This document shows, one piece after another, positions 7,300 through 15,672 of a stretch of DNA of 64,000 bases. The DNA lies in assembly GCA_018825305.1 (NCBI GenBank), contig JAHJEO010000010.1:1-64000 (forward strand), given 5' to 3'. The position numbers and the translations under genes were made by a program. The notes beneath the pieces were generated by a model. That model was not told the origin of the DNA. It made no database searches and was given only the letters and a program-made list of their open reading frames with translations. The DNA is from Gammaproteobacteria bacterium. GTDB lineage: Bacteria > Pseudomonadota > Gammaproteobacteria > Burkholderiales > Rhodocyclaceae. Position 1 is the stretch's first letter. Every line of letters starts with the position of its first letter.

Positions 7300-9024
7300 A
7301 TGAACCAGACTACCACCCTGAACGTCGATGTCGGCCACGCCTCGCTGGCCGGGCCGCGACCGCGCAACGAGGACTACTGTGCCGCCGTCACGCCCGATGG
7401 CGCCGAGCTCGACAACAAGGGCATGATCGCCGCCGTGGCCGACGGCGTCGGCGGCCACGCCAACGGCCGCGAGGCCGCCGAGTACTGCGTACGCAGCCTG
7501 CTCGCCGACTACTACGCTACACCCGACACCTGGAGCGTGCCGCAGGCGCTGGACAAGGTGATCGGCGCCCTCAACCGCTGGCTGTTTTCGCACAGCCGCC
7601 GCGCCCGCGAAACGGCCGGCATGGCGACGACGCTGTCGGCCATCGTGCTGCGCGGGCGACGCTACGTCATCGCCCATGTCGGTGACAGCCGCATCTATCG
7701 GCTACGCGACGGCGTGCTGGCGCAACTGACCGTCGACCACGTCTGGGAACATCCGGAGCTCAAAAACGTGTTGTCACGCGCCGTTGGCCTCGACGAGAAG
7801 CTCAGCGTCGACTACGCCGATGGCGAGTTGGCGGAAGGTGATGCCTTCCTGCTGGCGAGCGACGGCGTCTGGGGCATGCTCGGCGATGCGAAGCTGGCGA
7901 GGCTGCTGGCCCCCGCCAACGATGGCGCGAGCGCGGATGACCTGGCGTCGCGCATCGCCTTTGCCGCCACCGAAGCCGGCAGCGAAGACAACTGCACCGC
8001 ACTGGTGCTGCGGGTGATCGCGTTGCCGCGCGACACGCTGCGCGACAGCATCGCCCGCGTCCATGCGCTGCCGCTGCCGCCGCGCCTCAAGCCCGGCCAG
8101 GCGCTCGACGGCCTCGAGGTCGTCGATGTCCTGCACGATTCCCGCGTCACGCTGCTCTACAAGGTGCGCGCCGTCGACAGCGGCCAGCATTTCGTGCTCA
8201 AGACGCTGCGCGATACGGCGGATGCCGCCGACGCGGCGGCGCTGGCGCACGAGGAATGGCTGGCGCGCCGTGTCGCCAGCGCCGACTTTCCGCAGGTGGT
8301 CGCCTGGCCGTCGCGCGCCCATCTCTACTACCTGATGAGCTGGCACGAGGGCGCCACGCTGGCCGGACACCTCGCCCAGGGCCGGCGTTTCACGGCGGTC
8401 GAAGCCGCCGATCTCGGCATGCGCACCCTCAAGGCGCTGGCCGCGCTGCACCGACTCGCCATCATCCACCGCGACGTCAAGCCCGACAACCTGCACCTCG
8501 GCGCCGACGGCCGCCTGCGCCTGCTCGACCTCGGCGTGGCCGCCGCCGACGGCCAGGATGCCGCCGAGCTTTTCAACGAGATCAACAACCCGGGAACGCC
8601 GAGCTACATGGCGCCGGAGTTGTTCGCCGGCGAAGCTGGCGGCAAAGCGGCCAGCGAGGTGAGCGACCTCTACGCCGTCGGCGTCACGCTCTACCAGCTG
8701 CTGACGCGCAAATATCCCTACGGCGAGATCGAGCCCTTCCAGCATCCTAAGTTCGGCGATCCGGTGCCGCCGACGCGCTACCGCCCCGACATTCCCGAGT
8801 GGCTCGAATCGGTGATCCTCAAGGCCGTGGCGCGCGACCCCGCCGGGCGCTTCGAGACCACCGAGGAATTCCTGCTGGCGCTCGAGCGCGGCGCGCAGCG
8901 ACCGCTGCGCGTGGCGCGGCGCACGCCGTTGCTCAAGCGCGATCCGATGCTGGCGCTGAAGCTGCTCGCCGCCGGCTCGCTGGTGCTCAACCTCCTGCTG
9001 CTCTTCCTGCTGCTCGTCCGCTGA
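7300..9024 (+). CDS. PP2C phosphatase / Ser-Thr protein kinase fusion, membrane anchored
   Basis: 574 residues. N-terminal PP2C domain with all metal motifs: RNEDYC, ADGVGGH, HVGDSRIY, LASDGVWG, EDNCTA. C-terminal Hanks-type kinase: lysine in FVLKTL, HRDVKPDN catalytic loop, DLG in place of DFG, TPSYMAPE and DLYAVGVTLY; the glycine-rich loop is poor. It ends in one hydrophobic anchor and LLLVR. Presumably it phosphorylates and dephosphorylates partner proteins at the inner membrane. By position between narK and the nitrite channel it may adjust nitrate/nitrite transport (inference). From memory, Pseudomonas has a kinase gene of this type in its nirBD/nasA cluster. A copy of the dispersed repeat encodes VASADF at about residues 324-329. 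Confidence 0.9.
   Translation: MNQTTTLNVDVGHASLAGPRPRNEDYCAAVTPDGAELDNKGMIAAVADGVGGHANGREAAEYCVRSLLADYYATPDTWSVPQALDKVIGALNRWLFSHSRRARETAGMATTLSAIVLRGRRYVIAHVGDSRIYRLRDGVLAQLTVDHVWEHPELKNVLSRAVGLDEKLSVDYADGELAEGDAFLLASDGVWGMLGDAKLARLLAPANDGASADDLASRIAFAATEAGSEDNCTALVLRVIALPRDTLRDSIARVHALPLPPRLKPGQALDGLEVVDVLHDSRVTLLYKVRAVDSGQHFVLKTLRDTADAADAAALAHEEWLARRVASADFPQVVAWPSRAHLYYLMSWHEGATLAGHLAQGRRFTAVEAADLGMRTLKALAALHRLAIIHRDVKPDNLHLGADGRLRLLDLGVAAADGQDAAELFNEINNPGTPSYMAPELFAGEAGGKAASEVSDLYAVGVTLYQLLTRKYPYGEIEPFQHPKFGDPVPPTRYRPDIPEWLESVILKAVARDPAGRFETTEEFLLALERGAQRPLRVARRTPLLKRDPMLALKLLAAGSLVLNLLLLFLLLVR
8268..8289 (+). repeat. Dispersed core repeat copy (ASADF frame) in the first kinase/phosphatase
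   Basis: GTGTCGCCAGCGCCGACTTT is read in frame as VASADF between the kinase N-lobe strands. Confidence 0.7.
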
Positions 9025-9062
9025 TCACGGCACCAAGTTGGCGCCATCGGATGGTGCATGCC

Positions 9063-9077
9063 GCACCGCGGCAGTGC
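9063..9077. promoter_or_regulatory. NtrC-type enhancer site upstream of the FNT channel gene
   Basis: GCACCGCGGCAGTGC is a GCAC-N7-GTGC dyad centred about 77 bases before the predicted start at about 9147, the same distance as for narK. Confidence 0.72.
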
Positions 9078-9120
9078 GCCCGGCCATCGTCTTCCAGGGT
9101 AACTCATTGAAATACATGGT

Positions 9121-9136
9121 TGGCACGATAGGTGCA
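9121..9136 (+). promoter_or_regulatory. Sigma-54 promoter of the FNT channel gene
   Basis: TGGCACGATAGGTGCA has a perfect -24 element and a GTGCA -12 element (one mismatch from TTGCA), with the correct 10-base GG-GC spacing. It lies 40 bases before the ATG. Confidence 0.78.
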
Positions 9137-9175
9137 GAGGGGAAGGCGTCATTCGCTCTCCCATAAGGAAACAAC

Positions 9176-9988
9176 ATGTCCTACCTCGCCCCAGCGGAAT
9201 TCGTCACCAAGATGGTCGACGCCGGTGAATCGAAAGTCTTCATGTCCACCCGCGATACGCTGATCCGCGCCTACATGGCCGGTGCCATCCTGGCGCTGGC
9301 CGCGGCCTTCGCCATCACCGTCACCGTCCAGACCGGCCAGCCGCTGCTCGGCGCGGTGCTCTTCCCGGTCGGCTTCATCCTGCTCTACCTGCTCGGCTTC
9401 GACCTGCTCACCGGCGTGTTCACGCTGGCCCCGCTCGCGCTGATCGACAAGCGGCCCGGCGTCACGGTGAACGGCATTCTGCGCAACTGGGGCCTGGTCT
9501 TCATCGGCAACTTCGCCGGCGCCCTGACCGTGGCCGTGATGATGGCCATCATCTGGACCTACGGCTTCACCGAAGCGCCCAACGTCGTTGCCCAGAAGAT
9601 CGGCACCATCGGCGAGGGCCGTACCGTGGGTTATGCGCAGCACGGCGCGGCCGGCATGCTGACGCTCTTCATCCGCGGCGTGCTGTGCAACTGGATGGTA
9701 TCGACCGGCGTCGTCGCCGCCATGATGTCTACGCATGTCAGCGGCAAGGTGATTGCGATGTGGATGCCGATCATGCTGTTCTTCTACATGGGCTTCGAGC
9801 ACTCGATCGTGAACATGTTCCTGTTTCCGTCGGGCCTGATGCTGGGCGGCAACTTCTCGATCTACGACTACATGGTCTGGAACGAGATTCCGACCGTCAT
9901 CGGCAACCTTGTTGGTGGCCTGAGCTTCGTCGGCCTGACGCTCTACTCGACGCACGTCAAGACCGCGCCGAAGCGCAACTTCAAGTAA
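9176..9988 (+). CDS. nirC: Formate/nitrite transporter (FNT) family channel, probable nitrite transporter
   Basis: 270 residues with six predicted membrane helices. It contains the FNT broken-helix segments (LLGFDLLTGVF near residue 75 and a GFEHSIVNMF stretch near 205; the GFEHS histidine is the central gating residue of the family). NirC/FocA channels pass nitrite or formate across the inner membrane. The nitrite assignment comes from context (nirBD, narK, NtrC-type promoter). A strong AAGGA ribosome-binding site precedes the ATG. It is flanked by two paralogous kinase/phosphatase genes and followed by an intrinsic terminator. Confidence 0.9.
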   Translation: MSYLAPAEFVTKMVDAGESKVFMSTRDTLIRAYMAGAILALAAAFAITVTVQTGQPLLGAVLFPVGFILLYLLGFDLLTGVFTLAPLALIDKRPGVTVNGILRNWGLVFIGNFAGALTVAVMMAIIWTYGFTEAPNVVAQKIGTIGEGRTVGYAQHGAAGMLTLFIRGVLCNWMVSTGVVAAMMSTHVSGKVIAMWMPIMLFFYMGFEHSIVNMFLFPSGLMLGGNFSIYDYMVWNEIPTVIGNLVGGLSFVGLTLYSTHVKTAPKRNFK

Positions 9989-10007
9989 TCTTGCCTTGAG
10001 CAGTACC

Positions 10008-10040
10008 ACCGGTTCGCCCTCCCGGGCGAACCGGTTTTTT
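10008..10040 (+). terminator. Intrinsic terminator after the FNT gene
   Basis: 12-bp perfect stem ACCGGTTCGCCC / GGGCGAACCGGT with a 4-base loop and a run of six T. It ends 12 bases before the next gene's ATG, so that gene depends on read-through or on a promoter inside nirC. Confidence 0.92.
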
Positions 10041-10051
10041 CACGACCTGCC

Positions 10052-11791
10052 ATGTCATCGACGCTGAAACTCACCATCGGGCAGCACACCGACAAGGGCC
10101 GCAAGGAAACCAACCAGGATTTCCACGGCGCGCTGCTGCCGCCGGAACCGCAACTGGGCGCGAAAGGCGCGGCGATCGCGCTGGCCGACGGCATCAGCAG
10201 CAGCGATGTCGCCCATGTCGCCAGCGCCTTCGCGGTGCGCGGCTTCCTCGACGACTATTACTGCACCTCGGATGCCTGGTCGGTCAAGACCTCGGCGCTG
10301 CGCGTGCTGGGGGCGACCAACTCGTGGCTCCATTCCCAGACGCAGCAGGGTCAGGGGCGTTACAACAAGGATCACGGCCACGTCTGCACCTTCAGCGCGC
10401 TGGTCATCAAGTCGACCACGGCGCACATCCTGCACGTTGGCGATGGGCGCATCACCCTGCTGCGCGGCGGCAAGTTCGAACAGCTGACGAACGACCACCG
10501 CATCGTCGTCTCGGAAGGCAAGAGCTACCTCAGCCGCGCACTCGGCATCCATCCGCAACTCGACATCGACTACCGCAGCCTGCCGGTGGAGTCAGGCGAT
10601 GTCTTCGTGCTGGCGACCGACGGCGTGTATGAACATGTCGATCAGGATTTCATCCGCCAGACGCTGGACGGAGCAGGCGACGATCTCGATGCCGCCGCGG
10701 CAACCATCGTCGCCGCGGCCTTCCGCAACGGCAGCCCCGACAACCTGACGCTGCAACTGGTGCGCGTCGATGCACTGCCGGAACAGCGCATCGAGGAAAT
10801 CCACCAGCAACTGGCCGAGCTGCCGCTGCCGCCGCTGCTCCAACCGCGTGCGGAATTCGACGGCTACACCATCGTGCGTGAGATTCACGGCAGCAGCCGC
10901 AGCCACCTTTATCTCGCCACCGACAACGACAGCGGCGAGAAAGTCGTCATCAAGATTCCGTCGGTCGACCTGGCCAACGACCCCGGCCACCTCGAAGCCT
11001 TCCTGATGGAGGAGTGGATCGCCCGGCGCATCGACAGCATCCACGTGCTCAAGCCCGGCACCCAGACCCGCAAGCGCAACTTCCTCTATGTCGTCACCGA
11101 ATACATCGAAGGCCAGACGCTGGCGCAGTGGATGCGCGACAACCCGGCACCCGAGCTGGAGACCGTGCGCGAACTGATCGAGCAGATCGCGCGCGGCCTG
11201 CAGGCCTTCCACCGGCTGGAAATGCTGCACCAGGACCTGCGCCCGGAAAACATCCTGATCGACCGTGCCGGCACGCTGAAGCTGATCGATTTCGGCTCGG
11301 TCCGCGTCGCCGGCGTGGCCGAAGCCGTGCTGCCGGCCGAACGCAGCACCATGCTGGGCACGCTCCAGTACGCCGCGCCGGAATACTTCCTGTGGGAGGA
11401 AGGCTCGACGCGCTCCGACCTGTTTTCCCTCGGCGTCATCGCCTATCAACTACTGTCGGGGCGCCTGCCTTACGGTGCCGAAGTCGCCAAGTGCAAGACC
11501 GCCGCCGAGCAGAAACGGCTCAAGTACGCTTCACTGCTGGAGGGGCGCAACGACGTGCCGGTCTGGGTCGATGGCGCCATCAAGAAGGCCGTCCACCCCA
11601 ACCCCGAATGGCGCCATGACGAGCTATCCGAATTCATCTACGACCTGCGCCATCCCAACCGCGCTTTCCTCAGCACCAGAGCGCCGCCGCTGATCGAACG
11701 CAACCCGCTGGTGTTCTGGAAAAGCCTGTCGCTGGGACTGGCGCTGGTTCTCATCGTCTTGCTGGCTACGCATCCATGGATACGCTCATGA
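10052..11791 (+). CDS. Second PP2C phosphatase / protein kinase fusion, membrane anchored, with variant motifs
   Basis: 579 residues, same architecture as the gene at 7300. The PP2C domain has TNQDFHG, ADGISSS where the canonical DGxGGH stands, HVGDGR instead of GDSR, LATDGVYE and SPDNLT. The kinase domain has VVIKIP, HQDLRPEN (Arg of HRD replaced by Gln), a normal DFG, a YAAPEY box and DLFSLGVIAY, then a C-terminal membrane helix and HPWIRS. The changed PP2C motif 2 suggests altered phosphatase activity; the kinase Asp and DFG are kept. It overlaps the DsrC-like gene (ATGA), so the two are translationally coupled. Substrates are unknown. Confidence 0.88.
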   Translation: MSSTLKLTIGQHTDKGRKETNQDFHGALLPPEPQLGAKGAAIALADGISSSDVAHVASAFAVRGFLDDYYCTSDAWSVKTSALRVLGATNSWLHSQTQQGQGRYNKDHGHVCTFSALVIKSTTAHILHVGDGRITLLRGGKFEQLTNDHRIVVSEGKSYLSRALGIHPQLDIDYRSLPVESGDVFVLATDGVYEHVDQDFIRQTLDGAGDDLDAAAATIVAAAFRNGSPDNLTLQLVRVDALPEQRIEEIHQQLAELPLPPLLQPRAEFDGYTIVREIHGSSRSHLYLATDNDSGEKVVIKIPSVDLANDPGHLEAFLMEEWIARRIDSIHVLKPGTQTRKRNFLYVVTEYIEGQTLAQWMRDNPAPELETVRELIEQIARGLQAFHRLEMLHQDLRPENILIDRAGTLKLIDFGSVRVAGVAEAVLPAERSTMLGTLQYAAPEYFLWEEGSTRSDLFSLGVIAYQLLSGRLPYGAEVAKCKTAAEQKRLKYASLLEGRNDVPVWVDGAIKKAVHPNPEWRHDELSEFIYDLRHPNRAFLSTRAPPLIERNPLVFWKSLSLGLALVLIVLLATHPWIRS

Positions 11792-12153
11792 AAACCAATC
11801 CCTACGCCACCGAAACCCGCTACGTCACCGTCGGTGACCGGCAGATCGCCACCGATCAGGAAGGCTACATCCAGAACATGGGCGAATGGTCGGAGGACTA
11901 TGCGCGTGCGCTGGCCAAACAGGACGGACTGGAACTGACCGATGAACACTGGCAGATCATCCGCTTCATCCGCGAGTTCGAAGCCACTCACCAGGTGCAG
12001 CCGCAGGTGCGCACCATGATCAAGCACTTCACCGTGCTCTGGGGGCAGGAGCGCGGCAACAACCACTACCTGCACGACCTCTTTCCCCGCGGCGGGCCGC
12101 AGAAGCAGGGCAATCGCCTGGCCGGCGTGCGCCGCACCAAGGGCGAGCACTGA
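11788..12153 (+). CDS. DsrC/TusE-family protein lacking the C-terminal cysteine
   Basis: 121 residues from the ATG that overlaps the kinase stop codon (ATGA); an ATG 12 bases upstream is an alternative. The fold is recognisable from YIQNMGEWSEDYARALA, LTDEHWQIIRFIREF and LFPRGGPQKQGNRLAGV. In DsrC and TusE the flexible C-terminal arm ends with a conserved cysteine that carries sulfur. Here the arm ends RRTKGEH and the whole protein has no cysteine, so it cannot act as a persulfide carrier. Cysteine-less family members have been proposed to be regulatory (family knowledge). Its coupling to a kinase/phosphatase gene supports a signalling or adaptor role (inference). Confidence 0.85.
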   Translation: MKTNPYATETRYVTVGDRQIATDQEGYIQNMGEWSEDYARALAKQDGLELTDEHWQIIRFIREFEATHQVQPQVRTMIKHFTVLWGQERGNNHYLHDLFPRGGPQKQGNRLAGVRRTKGEH

Positions 12154-12154
12154 C

Positions 12155-12187
12155 GGCGGCCTGCCCCGCGTCACGCGGTGGGCCGCC
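12155..12187. terminator. Hairpin between convergent genes
   Basis: GGCGGCC / GGCCGCC arms enclose a further CCGCG...CGCGG stem in the 66-base gap between the DsrC-like gene and the end of nrtC. There is no U-run, so termination is only suggested by position. Confidence 0.4.
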
Positions 12188-12219
12188 ACCGCGCCCGCGC
12201 CGGATCTTCCGCCGATGCT

Positions 12220-13008
12220 TCAGGCGGCTTTCTTCAGCTGCTTGCGGTAGAGGAACTCGAACACCGCCGCGCGGTATTCGGCGAAGGCCGGATCGTGTGC
12301 CAGCGCCAGGCGATCGCGCGGGTGCGCCAGCTTCACTTCGAGGATCTCGCCGATGGTCGCGGCCGGGCCGTTGGTCATCATCACGATGCGATCGGACAGC
12401 AGCACCGCCTCGTCGACGTCGTGGGTAACCATCACCACCGTCGCGCCGGTCTTGGCCATGACGCCGTTGAGCTCGTCCTGCAGCGCGGCGCGAGTCAGCG
12501 CATCGAGCGCGCCGAAAGGCTCGTCCATCAGCAGGATCTTCGGCTCCATGGCGAAGGCGCGGGCGATGCCGATGCGCTGCTTCATGCCGCCGGAGATCTC
12601 GTGCGGATACTTGGCGCTGGCGTGGTCCATGTGCACCATCGCCAGCGCTGCCTCGACGCGCGCCCGGAGCTTTGGCTTGCCTTCCTTGCGCCCGAACACC
12701 TGCTCGACGCCGAGCATGACGTTCTCGAAGCAGCTCATCCACGGCAGCAGCGAATGGTTCTGGAACACCACGGCACGCTCCGGCCCGGGGCCGGGAATCT
12801 CGCGGCCCTCGCACAGAAGCACGCCAGTGGAGGGCAGCGTGAGGCCGGCGATGAGGTTGAGCAGCGTGCTCTTGCCGCAGCCGGAGTGGCCGATCAGCGA
12901 GACGACTTCGCCCTTGCCGATTTCGAGGTCGATGTCGGTGAGCGCCGTGAAGCGGCCGCTCTTGGTGTTGAAGCTCTGCCCGACCTTTTCAATTTTTACC
13001 AGTGACAT
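12220..13008 (-). CDS. nrtC: Nitrate ABC transporter, ATP-binding subunit
   Basis: 262 residues. Walker A GHSGCGKST (about 40-48), Q-loop FQNHSLLPW, signature ISGGMKQR, Walker B ILLMDEPFGALD and switch His in VTHDVDEA. It is closest to the NrtD/CmpD/TauB-type ATPases of nitrate, bicarbonate and sulfonate importers, and energises uptake through NrtB. It lacks the fused substrate-binding domain of cyanobacterial NrtC. Last gene of nrtA-globin-nrtB-nrtC, nine bases after nrtB. Confidence 0.92.
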   Translation of the reverse strand: MSLVKIEKVGQSFNTKSGRFTALTDIDLEIGKGEVVSLIGHSGCGKSTLLNLIAGLTLPSTGVLLCEGREIPGPGPERAVVFQNHSLLPWMSCFENVMLGVEQVFGRKEGKPKLRARVEAALAMVHMDHASAKYPHEISGGMKQRIGIARAFAMEPKILLMDEPFGALDALTRAALQDELNGVMAKTGATVVMVTHDVDEAVLLSDRIVMMTNGPAATIGEILEVKLAHPRDRLALAHDPAFAEYRAAVFEFLYRKQLKKAA

Positions 13009-13017
13009 GATGTTCTC

Positions 13018-13920
13018 CTATCGCGTTTCGTAGCTGAAGCGCCGGGCCAGCAACAGCAGCATCTGTTCCAGCGCCAGGCCGACGATGCCGATGACGAAGA
13101 TGGCGATGACGATATGCTCGACCTTGAGGTTGTTCCACTCGTCCCACACCCAGAAGCCGATGCCGACGCCGCCGGTGAGCATTTCCGCGGCGACGATGAC
13201 CAGCCAGGCGGTGCCGATGGACAGGCGGATGCCGGTGAGCATGTAGGGCAGCACGGCGGGGAAGAGGATGCGCGTGATCACCTTGGTCTCGGGCAGGCCC
13301 AGCACGCGGGCGACGTTGAGGTAGTCGCTCGGCACGCGGCGCACGCCCTCGGCGGTGTTGAGGATCATCGGCCAGATGGAGCAGATGAAGATGGTCCACG
13401 TCGCCGCCGGGTCGGCGCGCTGGAATACCAGCAGGCCGATCGGCAGCCAGGCCAGCGGGCTGACCGGCCGCAGCAGGCTGATGATGGGATCGAGCATGCG
13501 GTTCATGAAGCTGAAGCGGCCGATGATGAAGCCGAGCGGGATGCCGATCGCCGCCGCCACGCCGAAGCCGATGCCGACCCGCTGCAGCGAGGCCAGCACG
13601 TTCCAGCCGATACCCTGGTCGTTGGGGCCGTTGCTGTAGAAGGGGTCGGCGAACAGCTTCACCGCCGCGTCCCAGGTCAGGCCGGGGCTGGGAATGCTGG
13701 CGTTCTTCATCGATACCAGCGCCCAGATGCCGAGCAGCAGGCCGAAGCCGAACAGCGGCGGGATGACGGCGCGCAAAACGTCACGCAGGGTTTCGCCGCG
13801 CGGTGCGGCTTCGGCGGCTGGCGCCGAAAAAGTCGGCTCTGGCGCCACGGCAACTTTCTCCATTGCCGGGGCCGCCGATACGGCCGCCATCACCGGCTTC
13901 AATGCGACGACTGTGCTCAT
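13018..13920 (-). CDS. nrtB: Nitrate ABC transporter, permease subunit
   Basis: 300 residues from an ATG with a strong AGGAGAAGG site. After an unusual Ala/Pro-rich cytoplasmic N-terminus of about 45 residues come six membrane helices and the permease EAA-type loop (DYLNVARVLGLPETKVITRILFPA contains the coupling motif; about residues 190-213). Forms the membrane channel for NrtA-delivered nitrate. The N-terminal extension contains a copy of the dispersed repeat, read as AVAPEPTFSAP. Confidence 0.92.
   Translation of the reverse strand: MSTVVALKPVMAAVSAAPAMEKVAVAPEPTFSAPAAEAAPRGETLRDVLRAVIPPLFGFGLLLGIWALVSMKNASIPSPGLTWDAAVKLFADPFYSNGPNDQGIGWNVLASLQRVGIGFGVAAAIGIPLGFIIGRFSFMNRMLDPIISLLRPVSPLAWLPIGLLVFQRADPAATWTIFICSIWPMILNTAEGVRRVPSDYLNVARVLGLPETKVITRILFPAVLPYMLTGIRLSIGTAWLVIVAAEMLTGGVGIGFWVWDEWNNLKVEHIVIAIFVIGIVGLALEQMLLLLARRFSYETR
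13825..13850 (-). repeat. Dispersed core repeat copy (PTF frame) in nrtB
   Basis: GAAAAAGTCGGCTCTGGCGC on the plus strand; translated on the minus strand as APEPTFSA in the disordered N-terminal region. Confidence 0.75.
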
Positions 13921-13961
13921 TTCCTTCTCCTGTTCATTGCGGCTGCGCGGTGGTCCGGCAT

Positions 13962-14375
13962 TCACGCCGGAACGCAGGCCGCCTGCTTCATGACCGAGGC
14001 CAGCGTGCCGTAGGCGGTCGTCCAGGCATCCTTGACCGCCGGCGTGAACTGTTCGCCGAGGCCCTTGTCCAGCGTCCATAGCAGCGCGGCGCCGACGGTG
14101 TCGTAATGCGCCTCGGTCACGCCGTAATCGACATGGCGGCGCCCGAGGCCCTCGATGCGCTCGAGCAGGGGGCCGAGGTTGTCGAGGCTCATGACGACCA
14201 TGTTGAGCATGGTCATCAGCTTGCGGCCCTGTTCGGCCATGTCGCCCTTGAACATGGCGCGCAGGGAAGGATCGAGCTCGAACAGCCGTCCGTAGAACAG
14301 CTCAGCAGCGGCGTCCCTGATCGGCAGGACCTTCTGCCAGCTGCCGCGCACCAGTGCGATTTTTTCCGGGTTCAT
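13962..14375 (-). CDS. Single-domain haemoglobin, flavohaemoglobin/Vitreoscilla type
   Basis: 137 residues, all globin. The region GRRHVDYGVTEAHYDTVG aligns with the F-helix region of Vitreoscilla globin, giving the proximal His; ELFYGRLFELDP supplies the B-helix Tyr that binds ligand in this group. No reductase domain follows, so an external reductase is needed. It lies within the nitrate-transport operon, 23 bases after nrtA and 41 before nrtB. A role in scavenging nitric oxide formed during nitrate/nitrite metabolism, or in oxygen delivery, is plausible (inference). Confidence 0.92.
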   Translation of the reverse strand: MNPEKIALVRGSWQKVLPIRDAAAELFYGRLFELDPSLRAMFKGDMAEQGRKLMTMLNMVVMSLDNLGPLLERIEGLGRRHVDYGVTEAHYDTVGAALLWTLDKGLGEQFTPAVKDAWTTAYGTLASVMKQAACVPA

Positions 14376-14397
14376 GATGATGTTCTCCTGTGAATGA

Positions 14398-15645
14398 TCA
14401 AGCCCTGACCTTGAAGCCGGCCGCGTACTTCTTCGGGTCCTTGCCGTCCCACACCGTGCCGTCGATCAGCTTGTGGCTGCGCATGTCGCTCTTCGGCAGA
14501 GCCACGCCGGCGGCGGCGGCGGCCTGCTTGTAGATGTCGATGCGGTTGATTTCCTTCGCCACCTTGAGGTAGTCGGGGTCAGTAGCCAGCAGGCCCCAGC
14601 GCTTGTGCTGGGTGAGGAACCACATGCCGTCGGACAGGTAGGGATAGTTCACCGCGCCGTCGTTGAAGAACTTCATGTGGTTCTTGTCCGACCAGCTCTT
14701 GCCCAGGCCGTCTTCGTACTGGCCGATCATGCGGCCGCGAATCACCTCGACGTCGGTGTTGACGTAGGACTTGGCGGCGATGACCTCGGCCGTCTTGCTG
14801 CGGTTCTGCGGGCTGGCGTCGATCCAGCGCGAGGCCTCGAGCACCGCGGCAACCACGGCGCGGGCGGTGTTGGGATTCTTCGCCACCCAGTCGGCGGTGG
14901 TGCCGACGATCTTCTCCGGATGGTCGGTCCACACGTCCTGCGACGAGGCCACCGAGAAGCTCACCTTGTCCACGATGCCGCGCTGGTTCCACGGCTCGCC
15001 GACGCAGAAGCCGTGCATCGCGCCGACGCGGACGTTGGCGATCATCTGTGGCGGCGGCACGACGATGGACTTGACGTCCTTCATCGGGTTGATGTCGTTG
15101 GCGGCCAGCCAGTAATAAAGCCACATGGCGTGGGTGCCGGTGGGAAAGGTCTGGGCGAAGGTGTAGGTGCCGGCCGAACTGGCGGCCACCAGCTTTTTCA
15201 GCGAGGGGCCGTCGGTGACGCCCTTGTCCTTGAGCTGGGTGGCGAGCGAGATGCCCTGGCCGTTGTTGTTGATGGTCATCAGGTTGGCCATGTCCTTCTT
15301 CGGCCCGCCGATGCCGAGGTGCACGCCGTAGATCAGGCCGTAGAGCACATGGGCGGCGTCGAGCTCGCCGTTGACCAGCTTGTCGCGCACGCTGGCCCAT
15401 GAGGCCTCCTTGCTCGGGATGATCTTGATGCCGTACTTCTCGTCGAACTTCATCACCGAGGCCATCACCACCGAGGCGCAGTCAGTCAGCGGGATGAAGC
15501 CGATCCTGACCTCCTTCTTCTCCGGTGCGTCCGAGCCGGCGGCCCAGGCGCCTGCGCGCACGCCCGGCGGCACCATGGCCATCAGCCCTGCGCCCGCCGA
15601 GGCGAGCAGAAAGTTGCGGCGATTGAATCCATTCTTGTCTTCCAT
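14398..15645 (-). CDS. nrtA: Nitrate ABC transporter, Tat-exported substrate-binding protein
   Basis: 415 residues. A twin-arginine signal (NRRNFLLASAGAGLMA, residues about 8-23) directs folded export to the periplasm. The mature part is the NrtA/CmpA family two-lobe binding protein (RIGFIPLTDCASVVMA, ELDAAHVLYG, TFPTGTHAMWLYYWLAA, HGFCVGEPWN). Binds nitrate and delivers it to NrtBC. First gene of its operon. Its leader holds a sigma-54 promoter and a terminator. Because it has a signal peptide it is not the cytoplasmic NasS sensor, although NasS is a homologue. Confidence 0.93.
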   Translation of the reverse strand: MEDKNGFNRRNFLLASAGAGLMAMVPPGVRAGAWAAGSDAPEKKEVRIGFIPLTDCASVVMASVMKFDEKYGIKIIPSKEASWASVRDKLVNGELDAAHVLYGLIYGVHLGIGGPKKDMANLMTINNNGQGISLATQLKDKGVTDGPSLKKLVAASSAGTYTFAQTFPTGTHAMWLYYWLAANDINPMKDVKSIVVPPPQMIANVRVGAMHGFCVGEPWNQRGIVDKVSFSVASSQDVWTDHPEKIVGTTADWVAKNPNTARAVVAAVLEASRWIDASPQNRSKTAEVIAAKSYVNTDVEVIRGRMIGQYEDGLGKSWSDKNHMKFFNDGAVNYPYLSDGMWFLTQHKRWGLLATDPDYLKVAKEINRIDIYKQAAAAAGVALPKSDMRSHKLIDGTVWDGKDPKKYAAGFKVRA

Positions 15646-15672
15646 GATCGACTCCTTGTCATTGCGGTTCCG

